Assembly: GCA_946482335.1 (NCBI GenBank)
Contig: CAMLRG010000216.1
Location: forward strand, 1-9,115
Length of the DNA: 9,115 nucleotides
Source of the DNA: an uncultured Duganella sp.
GTDB taxonomy: Bacteria > Pseudomonadota > Gammaproteobacteria > Burkholderiales > Burkholderiaceae
Direction: 5' to 3'
The translations under genes were made by a program, and so were the position numbers. Positions 1 through 9,115 of this stretch are shown piece after piece; position 1 is the first letter of the stretch; each line of letters opens with the position of its first letter. The notes under the pieces are model-generated. The model did no database searches. It was not told the origin of the DNA and saw nothing but the letters and a program-made list of their open reading frames with translations.

Positions 1-1307
1 CGGCCGGCGCAGCCATGGCCGGCCCCGGCTTTGCGGCTGGCGGCTCGCTGGGCAACGTCTTCATCTTGCCCCAGATCAAGGAGCAGGCGCCGGCCGGCAG
101 CCTGTCGCGCGCCGATGAGGGCACGATCGACCTGCTGTCGGCGGTGTTCGAAACCGTGCTCCGCGACCAGAGCATTTCGCCGGAAATCCGCGACCTGATC
201 CGATTCCTGCAGATCCCGGTGCTGAAGGCGGCGCTGGTCGACAAGAATTTCTTCTTCCAGGAGGCGCACCCGGCGCGCCGCATGATCGACCTGCTGTCGC
301 GCATGGGCTGGGAGCAGCACAAGGACCCGGACGATCCGCTGTACCAGGCCATGCAGCGCAGCGTGGAAAAGGTCAGCCAGGACCACAAGGAAGAACTGTC
401 GGTCTTCACCGAGGCGGTGAACGAGCTGGAAGCGTCGATCAAGGCGGAGGAGGCCGCGGCCGCCGCCGCCATGGCCGAACCGATCGCCAAGGCGCTGAAG
501 CAGGAAAAGATGTCGGTAGCCGCCAAGTCGGCCAAGGATGCGGTGGCCCTGCGCATCGGCACCGGCGAAGTGGTGGCGATCGTGGAAGCCTTCCTGGAAA
601 ACAAATGGGTATCGGTGCTGACCATCGCCTATAGCGTCGAGGATGAAAAGCCGGGCGCCGTCAACAACGCCACCCAGACCATGGACGACTTGATCTGGAG
701 CGTGCGCCCCAAGATCACCCAGGACGAGCGCAGGAAACTGATTGGCAAGCTGCCAACCCTGCTGTCCACCCTGAACAAATGGCTGGACGTGATCAAGTGG
801 CAGGACGCGGACCGCCTGCAATTCTTCGCCGAGCTGGCCGAATGCCACGCTTCCATCGTGCGCGCGCCGATCGAAATGTCGCCGGAGCGCCAGGTGGAGA
901 TCGCGATGGAGGTCGCGCAGAAGGACGCCGAGCGCCGCCTGCAGCTGCAAGCCAAGGTGGAGTCCGAAAGCAAGGAGGCGCCACCCCAGGACGATGACGC
1001 CAGCATCGAGGTGGACAGCATCAGGCGCGGCATGTGGCTGGAATTCGACCAGGAAGACGGTTCCCAGCGCAAGGTCAAGCTGGCCTGGATCAGTCCTCTG
1101 AAGACCTTGTACATCTTCTCCACCTCGTCGCGCCAGGAAGCGTTTTCGATCTCCGGCGAGGCGCTGGCGCAGCAGTTCCGCGATGGCACGGTGCGCCTGA
1201 TCCGCACGGAAGGGGTGGTGGCGACGGCGCTTTCGGTGGCGATGGGCGGCGTGTCGGCCGTCAACGACGAGCACCACGATATGCCGGCCAACGGCACTTC
1301 CGCCTAA
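1..1307 (+). CDS. DUF1631 family protein, C-terminal part (5' truncated)
   Basis: The reading frame is open to the left edge (Ala-Gly-Ala-Ala precede the first ATG at 15) and that ATG has no ribosome binding site, so I take this as the C-terminal ~434 residues of a longer protein. DUF1631 proteins as I recall them are roughly 700-800 residues, often mislabelled thymidine phosphorylase, with no established function. Visible features, numbered from the ATG at 15, are a helical region with an 'IPVLKAAL...FFF...HPARR' block near residues 67-89, an Ala/Glu-rich helix near 140-155, and long amphipathic helices to about 320. A compact beta-rich C-terminal module follows (about 335-400: 'GMWLEF', 'KLAWISPL', 'LYIFSTSS'). 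There is no signal peptide or membrane segment. The family call rests mainly on that C-terminal module and the HPARR block. The stop TAA overlaps the stop of the convergent phosphatase gene. Confidence 0.75.
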   Translation, partial: AGAAMAGPGFAAGGSLGNVFILPQIKEQAPAGSLSRADEGTIDLLSAVFETVLRDQSISPEIRDLIRFLQIPVLKAALVDKNFFFQEAHPARRMIDLLSRMGWEQHKDPDDPLYQAMQRSVEKVSQDHKEELSVFTEAVNELEASIKAEEAAAAAAMAEPIAKALKQEKMSVAAKSAKDAVALRIGTGEVVAIVEAFLENKWVSVLTIAYSVEDEKPGAVNNATQTMDDLIWSVRPKITQDERRKLIGKLPTLLSTLNKWLDVIKWQDADRLQFFAELAECHASIVRAPIEMSPERQVEIAMEVAQKDAERRLQLQAKVESESKEAPPQDDDASIEVDSIRRGMWLEFDQEDGSQRKVKLAWISPLKTLYIFSTSSRQEAFSISGEALAQQFRDGTVRLIRTEGVVATALSVAMGGVSAVNDEHHDMPANGTSA

Positions 1308-1774
1308 TTCTTGCGCAGGGCGGCCAGCAAGCCGTCCGCCGCATCCTCGATGTAATCCAGCACCGTGTCGAAGCCGTTCGGGCCGCCGTAGTACGGGTCC
1401 GGCACCACTTTCGATCCCGAACGGGTGGCAAACTCCATGAACAGGCGCACCTTGTGCCGGTGCTCGGGCGGGCAGGCGCGCTGCAGGATTTCCAGGTTGT
1501 CTTCATCCATCGCCAGCACATAGTCGAAGCGCGCGAAATCTTCGGGCGCCACCTTGCGGGCGCGCTGGGGGCTCAGGTCATAGCCGCGCGCGGCGGCATG
1601 GCGGGTGGAGCGCGGGTCGGGGGCGTCGCCGATGTGGTAGGCATGCGTGCCGGCCGAATCGATGTGCAGGTCCAGCCCGGCGGCCGCGGCGCGGGCGCGG
1701 AACACGCCCTCGGCGGTCGGCGAGCGACAAATGTTGCCCATACACACGAAAAGGATGGCTGTCCTGGTCTTCAT
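1304..1774 (-). CDS. Low-molecular-weight protein tyrosine phosphatase
   Basis: A complete 156-residue cytoplasmic enzyme of the usual family length (~150-160). It hydrolyses phosphotyrosine through a cysteinyl-phosphate intermediate. The P-loop C(X)5R(S/T) lies near the N-terminus as CMGNICRS: C11 is the nucleophile and R17 binds phosphate. The general-acid loop is D126-PYYGG, and 'AMDEDNL' (89-94) is another family-typical segment. DPYYGG resembles the broad, eukaryote-like LMW-PTP class more than the Wzb/Etp class tied to polysaccharide-export tyrosine kinases. No kinase or capsule gene is visible here, so the substrate is unknown. The ATG at 1774 has an AGGG (minus strand, 1785-1788) 10 nt upstream, and the P-loop position fits this start. 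The gene is divergent from smc and convergent with the DUF1631 gene, its TAG stop overlapping that gene's TAA by 4 nt. Confidence 0.93.
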   Translation of the reverse strand: MKTRTAILFVCMGNICRSPTAEGVFRARAAAAGLDLHIDSAGTHAYHIGDAPDPRSTRHAAARGYDLSPQRARKVAPEDFARFDYVLAMDEDNLEILQRACPPEHRHKVRLFMEFATRSGSKVVPDPYYGGPNGFDTVLDYIEDAADGLLAALRKN

Positions 1775-1798
1775 TTTATTCTTGCCCTACAGGGAAAA

Positions 1799-1807
1799 TG
1801 GTATGAT
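1799..1807 (+). promoter_or_regulatory. Possible extended -10 promoter for smc operon
   Basis: TGGTATGAT reads as an extended -10 element (TGn followed by TATGAT, 5 of 6 matches to TATAAT). The hexamer at 17-bp spacing (TTCTTG) is a poor -35. TTGCCC at 1782-1787 is better but only 14 bp away. Transcription would start near 1814, leaving a leader of about 40 nt before the smc GTG. This is a consensus match only. If the leader ORF starting at 1803 is real, this promoter cannot be the one that transcribes it. Confidence 0.3.
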
Positions 1808-1850
1808 TAGCCACTTTTTTAACACGTCCCCGCGGGCGAAGTACAGATAA
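1803..1850 (+). other. Possible 15-codon leader ORF upstream of smc
   Basis: ATG at 1803 opens a 15-codon frame (MISHFFNTSPRAKYR) that ends in TAA at 1848-1850, three bases before and in the same frame as the smc GTG. An AGGGA at 1791-1795 sits 7 nt upstream of this ATG, a better ribosome site than anything before the GTG. It could couple translation into smc, or it may be chance. There is no homology evidence, and it competes with the promoter call at 1799-1807. Confidence 0.2.
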
Positions 1851-1853
1851 AAC

Positions 1854-4800
1854 GTGCGTCTATCTTCCATCAAATTGTCGGGATTTAAGTCGTTCGTCGA
1901 TCCCACCAATTTCCAGGTACCCGGCCAGCTGGTCGGCGTGGTTGGTCCAAACGGTTGCGGCAAGTCCAATATTATCGACGCTGTGCGCTGGGTGCTGGGT
2001 GAATCGAAGGCGTCCGAACTGCGCGGCGAGTCGATGCAGGACGTGATTTTCAACGGTTCCACCCACCGCAAACCGGCCGGCCGCGCATCGGTGGAGCTGG
2101 TGTTCGACAACCATGAGGGCAAGGCTTCCGGCCAATGGGGCCAGTACGCCGAGATCGCGGTCAAACGCACGCTGACGCGCGACGGCACGTCCACCTATTA
2201 CATCAACGGCCAGCCGGTGCGCCGGCGCGACATCACCGATATCTTCCTGGGCACCGGCCTGGGGCCGCGGGCTTACGCGATCATCGGCCAAGGCATGATT
2301 TCGCGCATCATCGAGTCGCGCCCGGAAGAATTGCGCGTCTTCCTGGAAGAGGCGGCCGGCGTGTCGAAGTACAAGGAGCGCCGCCGCGAGACGGAAAACC
2401 GCCTGCACGATACGCGCGAAAACCTGCTGCGCGTGGAAGACATCCTGCGCGAACTGAATAACAACCTGGAAAAGCTGGAAGGCCAGGCCGCGGTGGCGAC
2501 CAAGTTCCACCAGCTGCAATCGGACCAGGACGAGAAGCAAAAGCTGCTCTGGCTGCTGCGCAAGACCGAGGCCCAGAATGAACAGGCCCGGTATTTCCGC
2601 GAAATGGAGCAAGCCCAGAACGACCTGGAAGAGCAGACGGCCAAGTTGCGCAACGTGGAGCTGACGCTGGAGCAGATGCGCCAGGCGCACTTCGCGGTGG
2701 GCGACCGCCTGCACCAGGCCCAGGGCCACCTGTACCAGACCAATTCGGAAATCGGCAGCCTGGAAGCGCAGATCAAGTTCGTGATCGAATCGCGCACCCG
2801 GCTGCAGCAGCAGCTCGCCACCCTGACCGCGCAGCGCGACCAGTGGCAGCAGCAGGCGGAGGAGTATGGCGGCCAGGTCGCCGAAGCGGAAATCAACCTG
2901 GAAGAACTGTCGGCGCGCGTGGAAGAGGCGCGCATGCTGGCGGAGCAGAAGGCCGAATTGCTGCCGGTGCTGGAGCAGGAGTGGCGCGAGGCGCAGACGA
3001 AGAGCACGGAATCGCGCGCGCGCATCATGCAGGCGCAGCAGCAGCTGGAGCTGGAATCGGCGCACCAGCGCAACGCTTCCAACATCCTGGCCGGCCTGGC
3101 GACACGCAAGGAGCGCTTGCAGCAGGAGAAGGGCGGGCTGGCGATGCCCGATTCGTCGCACCTGTCGAACCTGAAGATGCAGCTGGAGGAAAAGCAGCAG
3201 TCGCTGGAAGAGCAGAACATGATGCTCGAGGAAGCGCTGGAGCGGCAGCCGAAGCTGGAGGACGAGCGCCAGGCGGCGCAGGCTGCGGTGCAGTCCGAGT
3301 CCGCCGCCACCCATCAGCTGGAAGCGCGCCTGAATGCGCTGCGCCAGCTGCAGGAGCGGGTGCAGACCGAGGGCAAGATCACGCCATGGCTGCAAAAGCA
3401 TGAATTGAACGAGCTGCCGCGCCTGTGGCAGAAGCTGGACATCGAAGAGGGCTGGGAAACCGCGCTGGAAGCGGTGCTGCGCGAGCGCACCTCGGCGCTG
3501 CAAGTGTCCAATATCGAGTGGGCCAAGCACTTCTTCAGCGATGCGCCGCCGGCCAAGCTGGCGCTGTTCGCGCCTGCCGTCGCCGCGCCAGCGGGCGCAC
3601 CCGGCAGCGTCGCGGCTGGCGCGGGCGGCGTCGCGCTGCGCCCGTTCCTCGACCTGCTGCGCCTGAACGACCCCGGCCTGCGCGGCGTGCTGCAAGACTG
3701 GCTGCACAACGTGTTCCTGGCCGACGACAACGCCAGCGCCTTCGCGGCGCGCGCCACCCTCCCGGCCGGCGGCTGCTTCGTGACCAAGCAAGGCCACATC
3801 ATCACGCAGTCGTCCGTGCGTTTCTACGCGGCGGACGACGAACAGGCCGGCATGCTGGGCCGCCAGCACGAAATCGACAACATCACCAAGCAGCTGCGCG
3901 CGCAGTCGATGCTGGCCGAGGAAGCCCGCAGCCGCGCCGTGCGCGCCGATGCCGCCCTGGGCAACCACAGCCGCCTGCTGGGGGAGCTGCGCGCCAAGGT
4001 GCAAAGCCTGACCGCCAGCGTGCACACCCTGCAGCTGGAGGTGGTGAAGCTGTCCGAGATCGAAGCCCGCTTCAATCAGCGCAGCAACCAGATCGAAGCC
4101 GACCTGGCCGAAATCGCCGCGCAGGAAGAAGAGCAGATGCAGGTCAAGCTCGAATCGGAAGAAAAGTTCGAGCAGCTCGACATGGAACTCGGCAACCTGC
4201 AGGGCGAGCACGAAGACGGACAGACCGCTTTCATGCTCAAGGAGCAGCGCCTGGCCGACGCCCGCGAAGCCTTGCGCGAACTGGAACGCAAGGCGCAGGA
4301 AGCGGAATTCGCCGAAAAATCCGGCCGCAGCCGCATCGATGAGCTGCGCCGCAATATCGCCACCGCCACCGCCCAGGTGGCGCAGGTGACCGAAAGCCTG
4401 CGCGCCGGCCAGCTGGAGCTGGAAAGCCTGGAAGCGGGCACCGCCAACGAAGGCTTGCAGGACTTGCTGGACCGCCGCACGCAGCAGGAACGTGCGCTGG
4501 CCGATGCCCGCCATGAGCTGGACCAGATCACGCAGCAGTTGCGCCAGCACGAAGACGCCCGCATGCAGTCCGAACGCAGCCTGCAGCCGCAGCGCGACAA
4601 GATCACCGAGATGCAGCTGAAGGAGCAGGCCGCGCGCCTGAACCAGGAACAGTTCGCGCAGCAGCTGGCCGAAGTGCAGGCCGATGAAGCCGCGCTGGCC
4701 GAAAAACTGCATCCGGACATGAAGGCATCCTACCTGCAGGGCGAGGTGACGCGCCTGACCAATGCCATCGCCGCGCTGGGCGCGGTCAACCTGGCCGCGC

Positions 4801-5402
4801 TGGACGAACTGGCGACCGCTTCCGAACGCAAGAACTTCCTCGACGCGCAAAACCGCGACCTGACCGAAGCGATTGCCACGCTGGAAGACGCGATCACCAA
4901 GATCGACAAGGAAACCCGCGACCTGCTGCAGGATACCTTCGACAGGGTCAACCAGAGCTTCTCCGAGCTGTTCCCGATCCTGTTCGGCGGCGGCCAGGCC
5001 AAGCTGATCATGACGGGCGAAGAAATCCTCGACTCCGGGGTGCAGGTGATGGCCCAGCCGCCGGGCAAGAAGAACGCCACCATCCATTTGCTGTCCGGCG
5101 GCGAGAAAGCGCTGACCGCGACCGCCCTGGTGTTTTCGATGTTCCGCCTTAACCCGGCGCCATTCTGCCTGCTGGACGAGGTGGACGCGCCACTGGACGA
5201 CGCCAACACCGAGCGCTTCTGCCGCATGGTGAAGCGCATGTCCGAACAGACCCAATTCCTCTTCATTTCGCACAACAAGATTGCGATGGAGATGGCCAAT
5301 CAACTGATCGGTGTGACGATGCAGGAACAAGGTGTATCGCGCATCGTGGCGGTGGACATGGAATCCGCCGCAACCTTTGCTACAGAGGCTCAAGCCGCAT
5401 GA
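1854..5402 (+). CDS. smc: Chromosome segregation protein Smc
   Basis: A complete 1182-residue SMC ATPase, the expected family length (~1170-1190). It forms the V-shaped dimer of the Smc-ScpAB condensin that organises and segregates the nucleoid; scpA and scpB are not in this window. Order: N-terminal head (1-165) with Walker A GPNGCGKS (31-38) and Q-loop near Q146; first coiled coil (~170-505, rich in Glu, Gln, Leu); hinge (~515-660, with 'EEGWETALEAVLRER' typical of SMC hinges); second coiled coil (~670-1005); C-terminal head with 'LFGGG' near 1042, the signature LSGGEKALTA (1080-1089) and Walker B 'FCLLDEVDAPLDD' (1104-1116; D1108, E1109). All catalytic motifs are intact. An Ala/Gly/Pro-rich stretch (573-594) sits within the hinge region. 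The GTG start is chosen because MRLSSIKLSGFKSF matches the canonical Smc N-terminus and an in-frame TAA lies 3 nt upstream. It has no strong ribosome site. It is first in an apparent operon with zipA, ligA and def. Confidence 0.98.
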   Translation: MRLSSIKLSGFKSFVDPTNFQVPGQLVGVVGPNGCGKSNIIDAVRWVLGESKASELRGESMQDVIFNGSTHRKPAGRASVELVFDNHEGKASGQWGQYAEIAVKRTLTRDGTSTYYINGQPVRRRDITDIFLGTGLGPRAYAIIGQGMISRIIESRPEELRVFLEEAAGVSKYKERRRETENRLHDTRENLLRVEDILRELNNNLEKLEGQAAVATKFHQLQSDQDEKQKLLWLLRKTEAQNEQARYFREMEQAQNDLEEQTAKLRNVELTLEQMRQAHFAVGDRLHQAQGHLYQTNSEIGSLEAQIKFVIESRTRLQQQLATLTAQRDQWQQQAEEYGGQVAEAEINLEELSARVEEARMLAEQKAELLPVLEQEWREAQTKSTESRARIMQAQQQLELESAHQRNASNILAGLATRKERLQQEKGGLAMPDSSHLSNLKMQLEEKQQSLEEQNMMLEEALERQPKLEDERQAAQAAVQSESAATHQLEARLNALRQLQERVQTEGKITPWLQKHELNELPRLWQKLDIEEGWETALEAVLRERTSALQVSNIEWAKHFFSDAPPAKLALFAPAVAAPAGAPGSVAAGAGGVALRPFLDLLRLNDPGLRGVLQDWLHNVFLADDNASAFAARATLPAGGCFVTKQGHIITQSSVRFYAADDEQAGMLGRQHEIDNITKQLRAQSMLAEEARSRAVRADAALGNHSRLLGELRAKVQSLTASVHTLQLEVVKLSEIEARFNQRSNQIEADLAEIAAQEEEQMQVKLESEEKFEQLDMELGNLQGEHEDGQTAFMLKEQRLADAREALRELERKAQEAEFAEKSGRSRIDELRRNIATATAQVAQVTESLRAGQLELESLEAGTANEGLQDLLDRRTQQERALADARHELDQITQQLRQHEDARMQSERSLQPQRDKITEMQLKEQAARLNQEQFAQQLAEVQADEAALAEKLHPDMKASYLQGEVTRLTNAIAALGAVNLAALDELATASERKNFLDAQNRDLTEAIATLEDAITKIDKETRDLLQDTFDRVNQSFSELFPILFGGGQAKLIMTGEEILDSGVQVMAQPPGKKNATIHLLSGGEKALTATALVFSMFRLNPAPFCLLDEVDAPLDDANTERFCRMVKRMSEQTQFLFISHNKIAMEMANQLIGVTMQEQGVSRIVAVDMESAATFATEAQAA
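5384..5402 (+). promoter_or_regulatory. ribosome binding site and ATGA overlap joining smc to zipA
   Basis: The smc stop TGA (5400-5402) overlaps the ATG of the next gene (5399-5401) as ATGA. An AGAGG at 5384-5388 lies 10 nt before the ATG, inside the smc coding sequence. Such an arrangement commonly gives translational coupling by terminating and re-initiating ribosomes. It also fixes the start of the zipA-like gene. Confidence 0.7.
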
Positions 5403-6538
5403 TTACTGATTTCCAACTGAGTTTGATTGCCGCCGGCGGCGTATTCGTCGTCGGCGTCATTAGCTACAACAAGTGGCAGGAATACAAACTGAAAAAGCGC
5501 GTCGAGCGCGCCTTCGACGGCCAGCATGACGATGTGCTGATGCGCAGCGACGATGGGGCCCGCGCCGAACCGACCTTCCATATGGACGACGTGCCGATGC
5601 CGGATGCCGGTTCGGGCGCCTACGCCGTGCCGGAACACGTCGGCGGCCACGTCGGCGACGTCGCCGCGCCAACCATCGCCCCGGACAGCGCGGCAGCGGC
5701 GCCGGTCCGCAGTGCCGATGCCGGCGTGCCGGCCGAAGAGCTGGCGACCTGCCTGGTCGACCCGCTGATCGATTGCCTGCTGCCGCTGGAACTGGAAGCG
5801 CCTGCGCGCGGCGACAAGCTGCTGCCGGCGCTGCAAAAGCTGCGCTTCGTCGGCAACAAGCCGGTTCACTTCATCGGCCTGGCCGTCAGCGGCGACTGGG
5901 AGCCGGTGCGCCATGGCGTGGTGTACACCAAACTGCAAGGCGGCGTGCAGCTGGCCAGCCGCAGCACCGCGCTGAACGAACTGGAATACTCGGAACTGGT
6001 GACCCGTTTGCGCAGCGTGGCCGACGAAATCGGCGCCGAGCCGCAAATCCCCGACATGATCGAAGTCATGCAGGACGCCAAGAACCTGCACCGTTTCGTC
6101 GCCAACCACGACGCCCAGCTGGGCGTCAACCTGGCGTCCAACGGCGCGCCGTGGAATATCGCGACCCTGCTGGGCGCCCTGGAAAAGCTGGGCTTCGACG
6201 TGCGTCCGGATGGCCGCTACGCGATGCCGGACGGGGAGGGCGGCTACCTGTTCTCGCTGTCGACCAACGTCACCCTGGCCGAGGAAACCACGTCGCGCCT
6301 GACGCTGCTGCTGGACGTGCCTTGCGTGGCGCCGGCGCGCGACGGCTTCGGCTCCATGATCGCCTGCGCCAAGAACCTGATGGCGCGCCTGGACGCAACC
6401 ATCGTGGACGACGCCAACCAGCCGCTGGCCGACGAAACCCTGGCCAGCATTGCCGGCCAGGTGAAAGAGTTTTACGACGACATGGCAGCGTCGGATATCC
6501 CGGCCGGGTCCACCCGCGCGCTGCGCCTGTTCAGCTGA
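5399..6538 (+). CDS. zipA: ZipA-like cell division protein (FtsZ-binding C-terminal domain)
   Basis: A 379-residue membrane-anchored protein predicted to tether FtsZ polymers to the inner membrane at the division site. A single hydrophobic helix (about 5-22) starts at the N-terminus, followed by basic residues (K25, K30, K32, K33, R34). This fits ZipA topology, with a very short periplasmic end and a cytoplasmic body. Residues ~40-115 form a variable, acidic then Ala/Pro-rich linker, shorter than the E. coli P/Q linker. The last ~140 residues (240-379) follow the ZipA-C order of strands and helices ('LLGALEKLGF' 257-266, 'LFSLSTNV' 284-291, 'LTLLLDVP' 301-308, 'AKNLMARLDATIVDD' 324-338). Residues ~124-239 look like a second, more divergent copy. 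Sequence similarity to E. coli ZipA is weak, so the name leans on architecture and gene order: smc-zipA-ligA occurs in Pseudomonas, and zipA sits next to ligA in E. coli. It overlaps smc by 4 nt. Confidence 0.85.
   Translation: MITDFQLSLIAAGGVFVVGVISYNKWQEYKLKKRVERAFDGQHDDVLMRSDDGARAEPTFHMDDVPMPDAGSGAYAVPEHVGGHVGDVAAPTIAPDSAAAAPVRSADAGVPAEELATCLVDPLIDCLLPLELEAPARGDKLLPALQKLRFVGNKPVHFIGLAVSGDWEPVRHGVVYTKLQGGVQLASRSTALNELEYSELVTRLRSVADEIGAEPQIPDMIEVMQDAKNLHRFVANHDAQLGVNLASNGAPWNIATLLGALEKLGFDVRPDGRYAMPDGEGGYLFSLSTNVTLAEETTSRLTLLLDVPCVAPARDGFGSMIACAKNLMARLDATIVDDANQPLADETLASIAGQVKEFYDDMAASDIPAGSTRALRLFS
5768..6484 (+). repeat. Two tandem ZipA-C-like domains within zipA (protein-level repeat)
   Basis: Residues ~124-239 (5768-6115) and ~240-362 (6116-6484) can be aligned as two copies of one strand-helix-strand-strand-strand-helix-strand-helix unit. 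The clearest match is LLPALQKLRF (141-150) against LLGALEKLGF (257-266), which is also similar at DNA level (5819-5848 and 6167-6196). In the first copy 'RLRSVADEIGAEPQIPD' (203-219) takes the place of 'KNLMARLDATIVDD' (325-338) in the second. The alignment was made by eye. Most of it is fold-level rather than high identity, which implies an old duplication if real. Confidence 0.45.
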
Positions 6539-6551
6539 TGCCACCGAGTAG

Positions 6552-8920
<2,369 letters not shown>

Positions 8921-9115
8921 ATGGCCGTGCGTGAAATCCTGAAGATGGGCGACCCGAGGCTGCTGCGCGTGGCCGAACCGGTGCGCGAGTTCAACACCAG
9001 GGAGCTGCACGCCCTGGTCGCCGACATGTTCGACACCATGCACGCGGCCAATGGCGCCGGGCTGGCGGCGCCGCAGATCGGCGTCAACCTGCAGCTGGTG
9101 ATCTACGGCTTCAAG
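8921..9115 (+). CDS. def: Peptide deformylase, N-terminal part (3' truncated)
   Basis: The first 65 codons of a peptide deformylase, the Fe2+/Zn2+ metalloenzyme that removes the formyl group from the initiator methionine of new proteins. The start [16 protein letters not shown] is typical of the family. Motif 1 (GxGLAAxQ) is present as GAGLAAPQ at residues 45-52, with Q52 the oxyanion-stabilising glutamine. The EGCLS and HEFDH motifs that bind the metal would lie beyond the right edge, so activity cannot be judged. The gene begins 2 nt after the ligA stop and is probably in the same operon. In E. coli def is paired with fmt. Linkage to ligA here suggests this may be a second deformylase copy in the genome, but that is inference. 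Confidence 0.93.
   Translation, partial: MAVREILKMGDPRLLRVAEPVREFNTRELHALVADMFDTMHAANGAGLAAPQIGVNLQLVIYGFK

Larger units (their letters stand above)
1775..1853. promoter_or_regulatory. Divergent intergenic region between phosphatase gene and smc
   Basis: This 79-bp, locally AT-richer spacer is the only place where promoters for both divergent genes would be expected outside coding sequence. It holds a short inverted repeat CCCTACAGGG (1785-1794), whose two arms give an AGGG ribosome-binding-like motif on each strand. It also holds a T run (1815-1820) and an 8-bp GC palindrome CCCGCGGG (1829-1836) just upstream of the smc GTG. I could not identify a convincing promoter for the minus-strand gene. 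No operator of a known regulator is recognisable. Confidence 0.5.

Noticed and set aside
15..17. ATG at 15 as the true start of the DUF1631 gene
   Set aside because: The frame is open to the window edge, there is no ribosome site, and family members are much longer, so the gene almost certainly begins upstream.
1785..1794. CCCTACAGGG inverted repeat as a terminator or hairpin
   Set aside because: The arms are only 4 bp with a 2-base gap and are not followed by a T run. It is too small to form a stable hairpin and is more likely two ribosome-binding-like motifs back to back.
1034..1810. A 258-codon plus-strand open frame spanning the end of the DUF1631 gene and the phosphatase gene
   Set aside because: It runs out of frame through one real gene and antisense through another. 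Its Arg/Gly/Ala-rich composition is typical of a wrong frame in GC-rich DNA.
1829..1836. CCCGCGGG palindrome upstream of smc as an operator
   Set aside because: An 8-bp GC palindrome is expected by chance in this composition and matches no regulator site I know.
1860..5393. A 1177-codon open frame on the minus strand covering nearly all of smc
   Set aside because: It is codon-aligned with smc, so it stays open simply because smc avoids TTA, CTA and TCA codons. It ends at the CTA that is smc codon 3. The product is a low-information Leu/Gln/Arg/His-rich sequence with no recognisable domain.

Overview
The window is GC-rich with almost no spacer DNA. It reads as a bacterial core-genome segment. 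High GC, an Smc rather than MukB condensin, a smc-zipA-ligA-def gene string and a DUF1631 neighbour point to Betaproteobacteria, order Burkholderiales. Oxalobacteraceae (Massilia/Duganella/Janthinobacterium type) is my best guess from sequence memory, not a measured result. I see no mobile element, CRISPR array, tRNA or rRNA.

Layout: (1) Positions 1-1307 (+) hold the 3' part of a DUF1631 family gene, cut by the left edge. (2) Positions 1304-1774 (-) hold a complete low-molecular-weight protein tyrosine phosphatase. It converges on the DUF1631 gene, and the two stop codons overlap by 4 nt. (3) Positions 1775-1853 are a 79-bp divergent intergenic region, the only sizeable spacer. It holds a possible extended -10 promoter and a possible 15-codon leader ORF ahead of smc. 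(4) From 1854 to the right edge (+) runs a compact apparent operon. It contains smc (GTG start), a zipA-like gene overlapping smc by ATGA, ligA 19 nt further on, and the first 65 codons of a peptide deformylase gene 2 nt after the ligA stop. No non-coding stretch exceeds 300 bases.

The operon joins chromosome compaction and segregation (Smc), anchoring of the FtsZ ring (ZipA), joining of Okazaki fragments and nicks (LigA), and removal of the formyl group from new proteins (Def). Packing by overlaps and very short gaps suggests co-transcription and partly coupled translation.

Nothing here looks like a wholly new system. Two protein-level oddities deserve a second look. LigA is 786 residues against about 670 for E. 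coli LigA, and the excess is mostly a second, degenerate copy of the second helix-hairpin-helix pair inserted before the BRCT domain. The ZipA-like protein appears to carry two tandem ZipA-C-like folds, of which only the second resembles the classical FtsZ-binding domain. Both are by-eye alignments and need profile or structure comparison.
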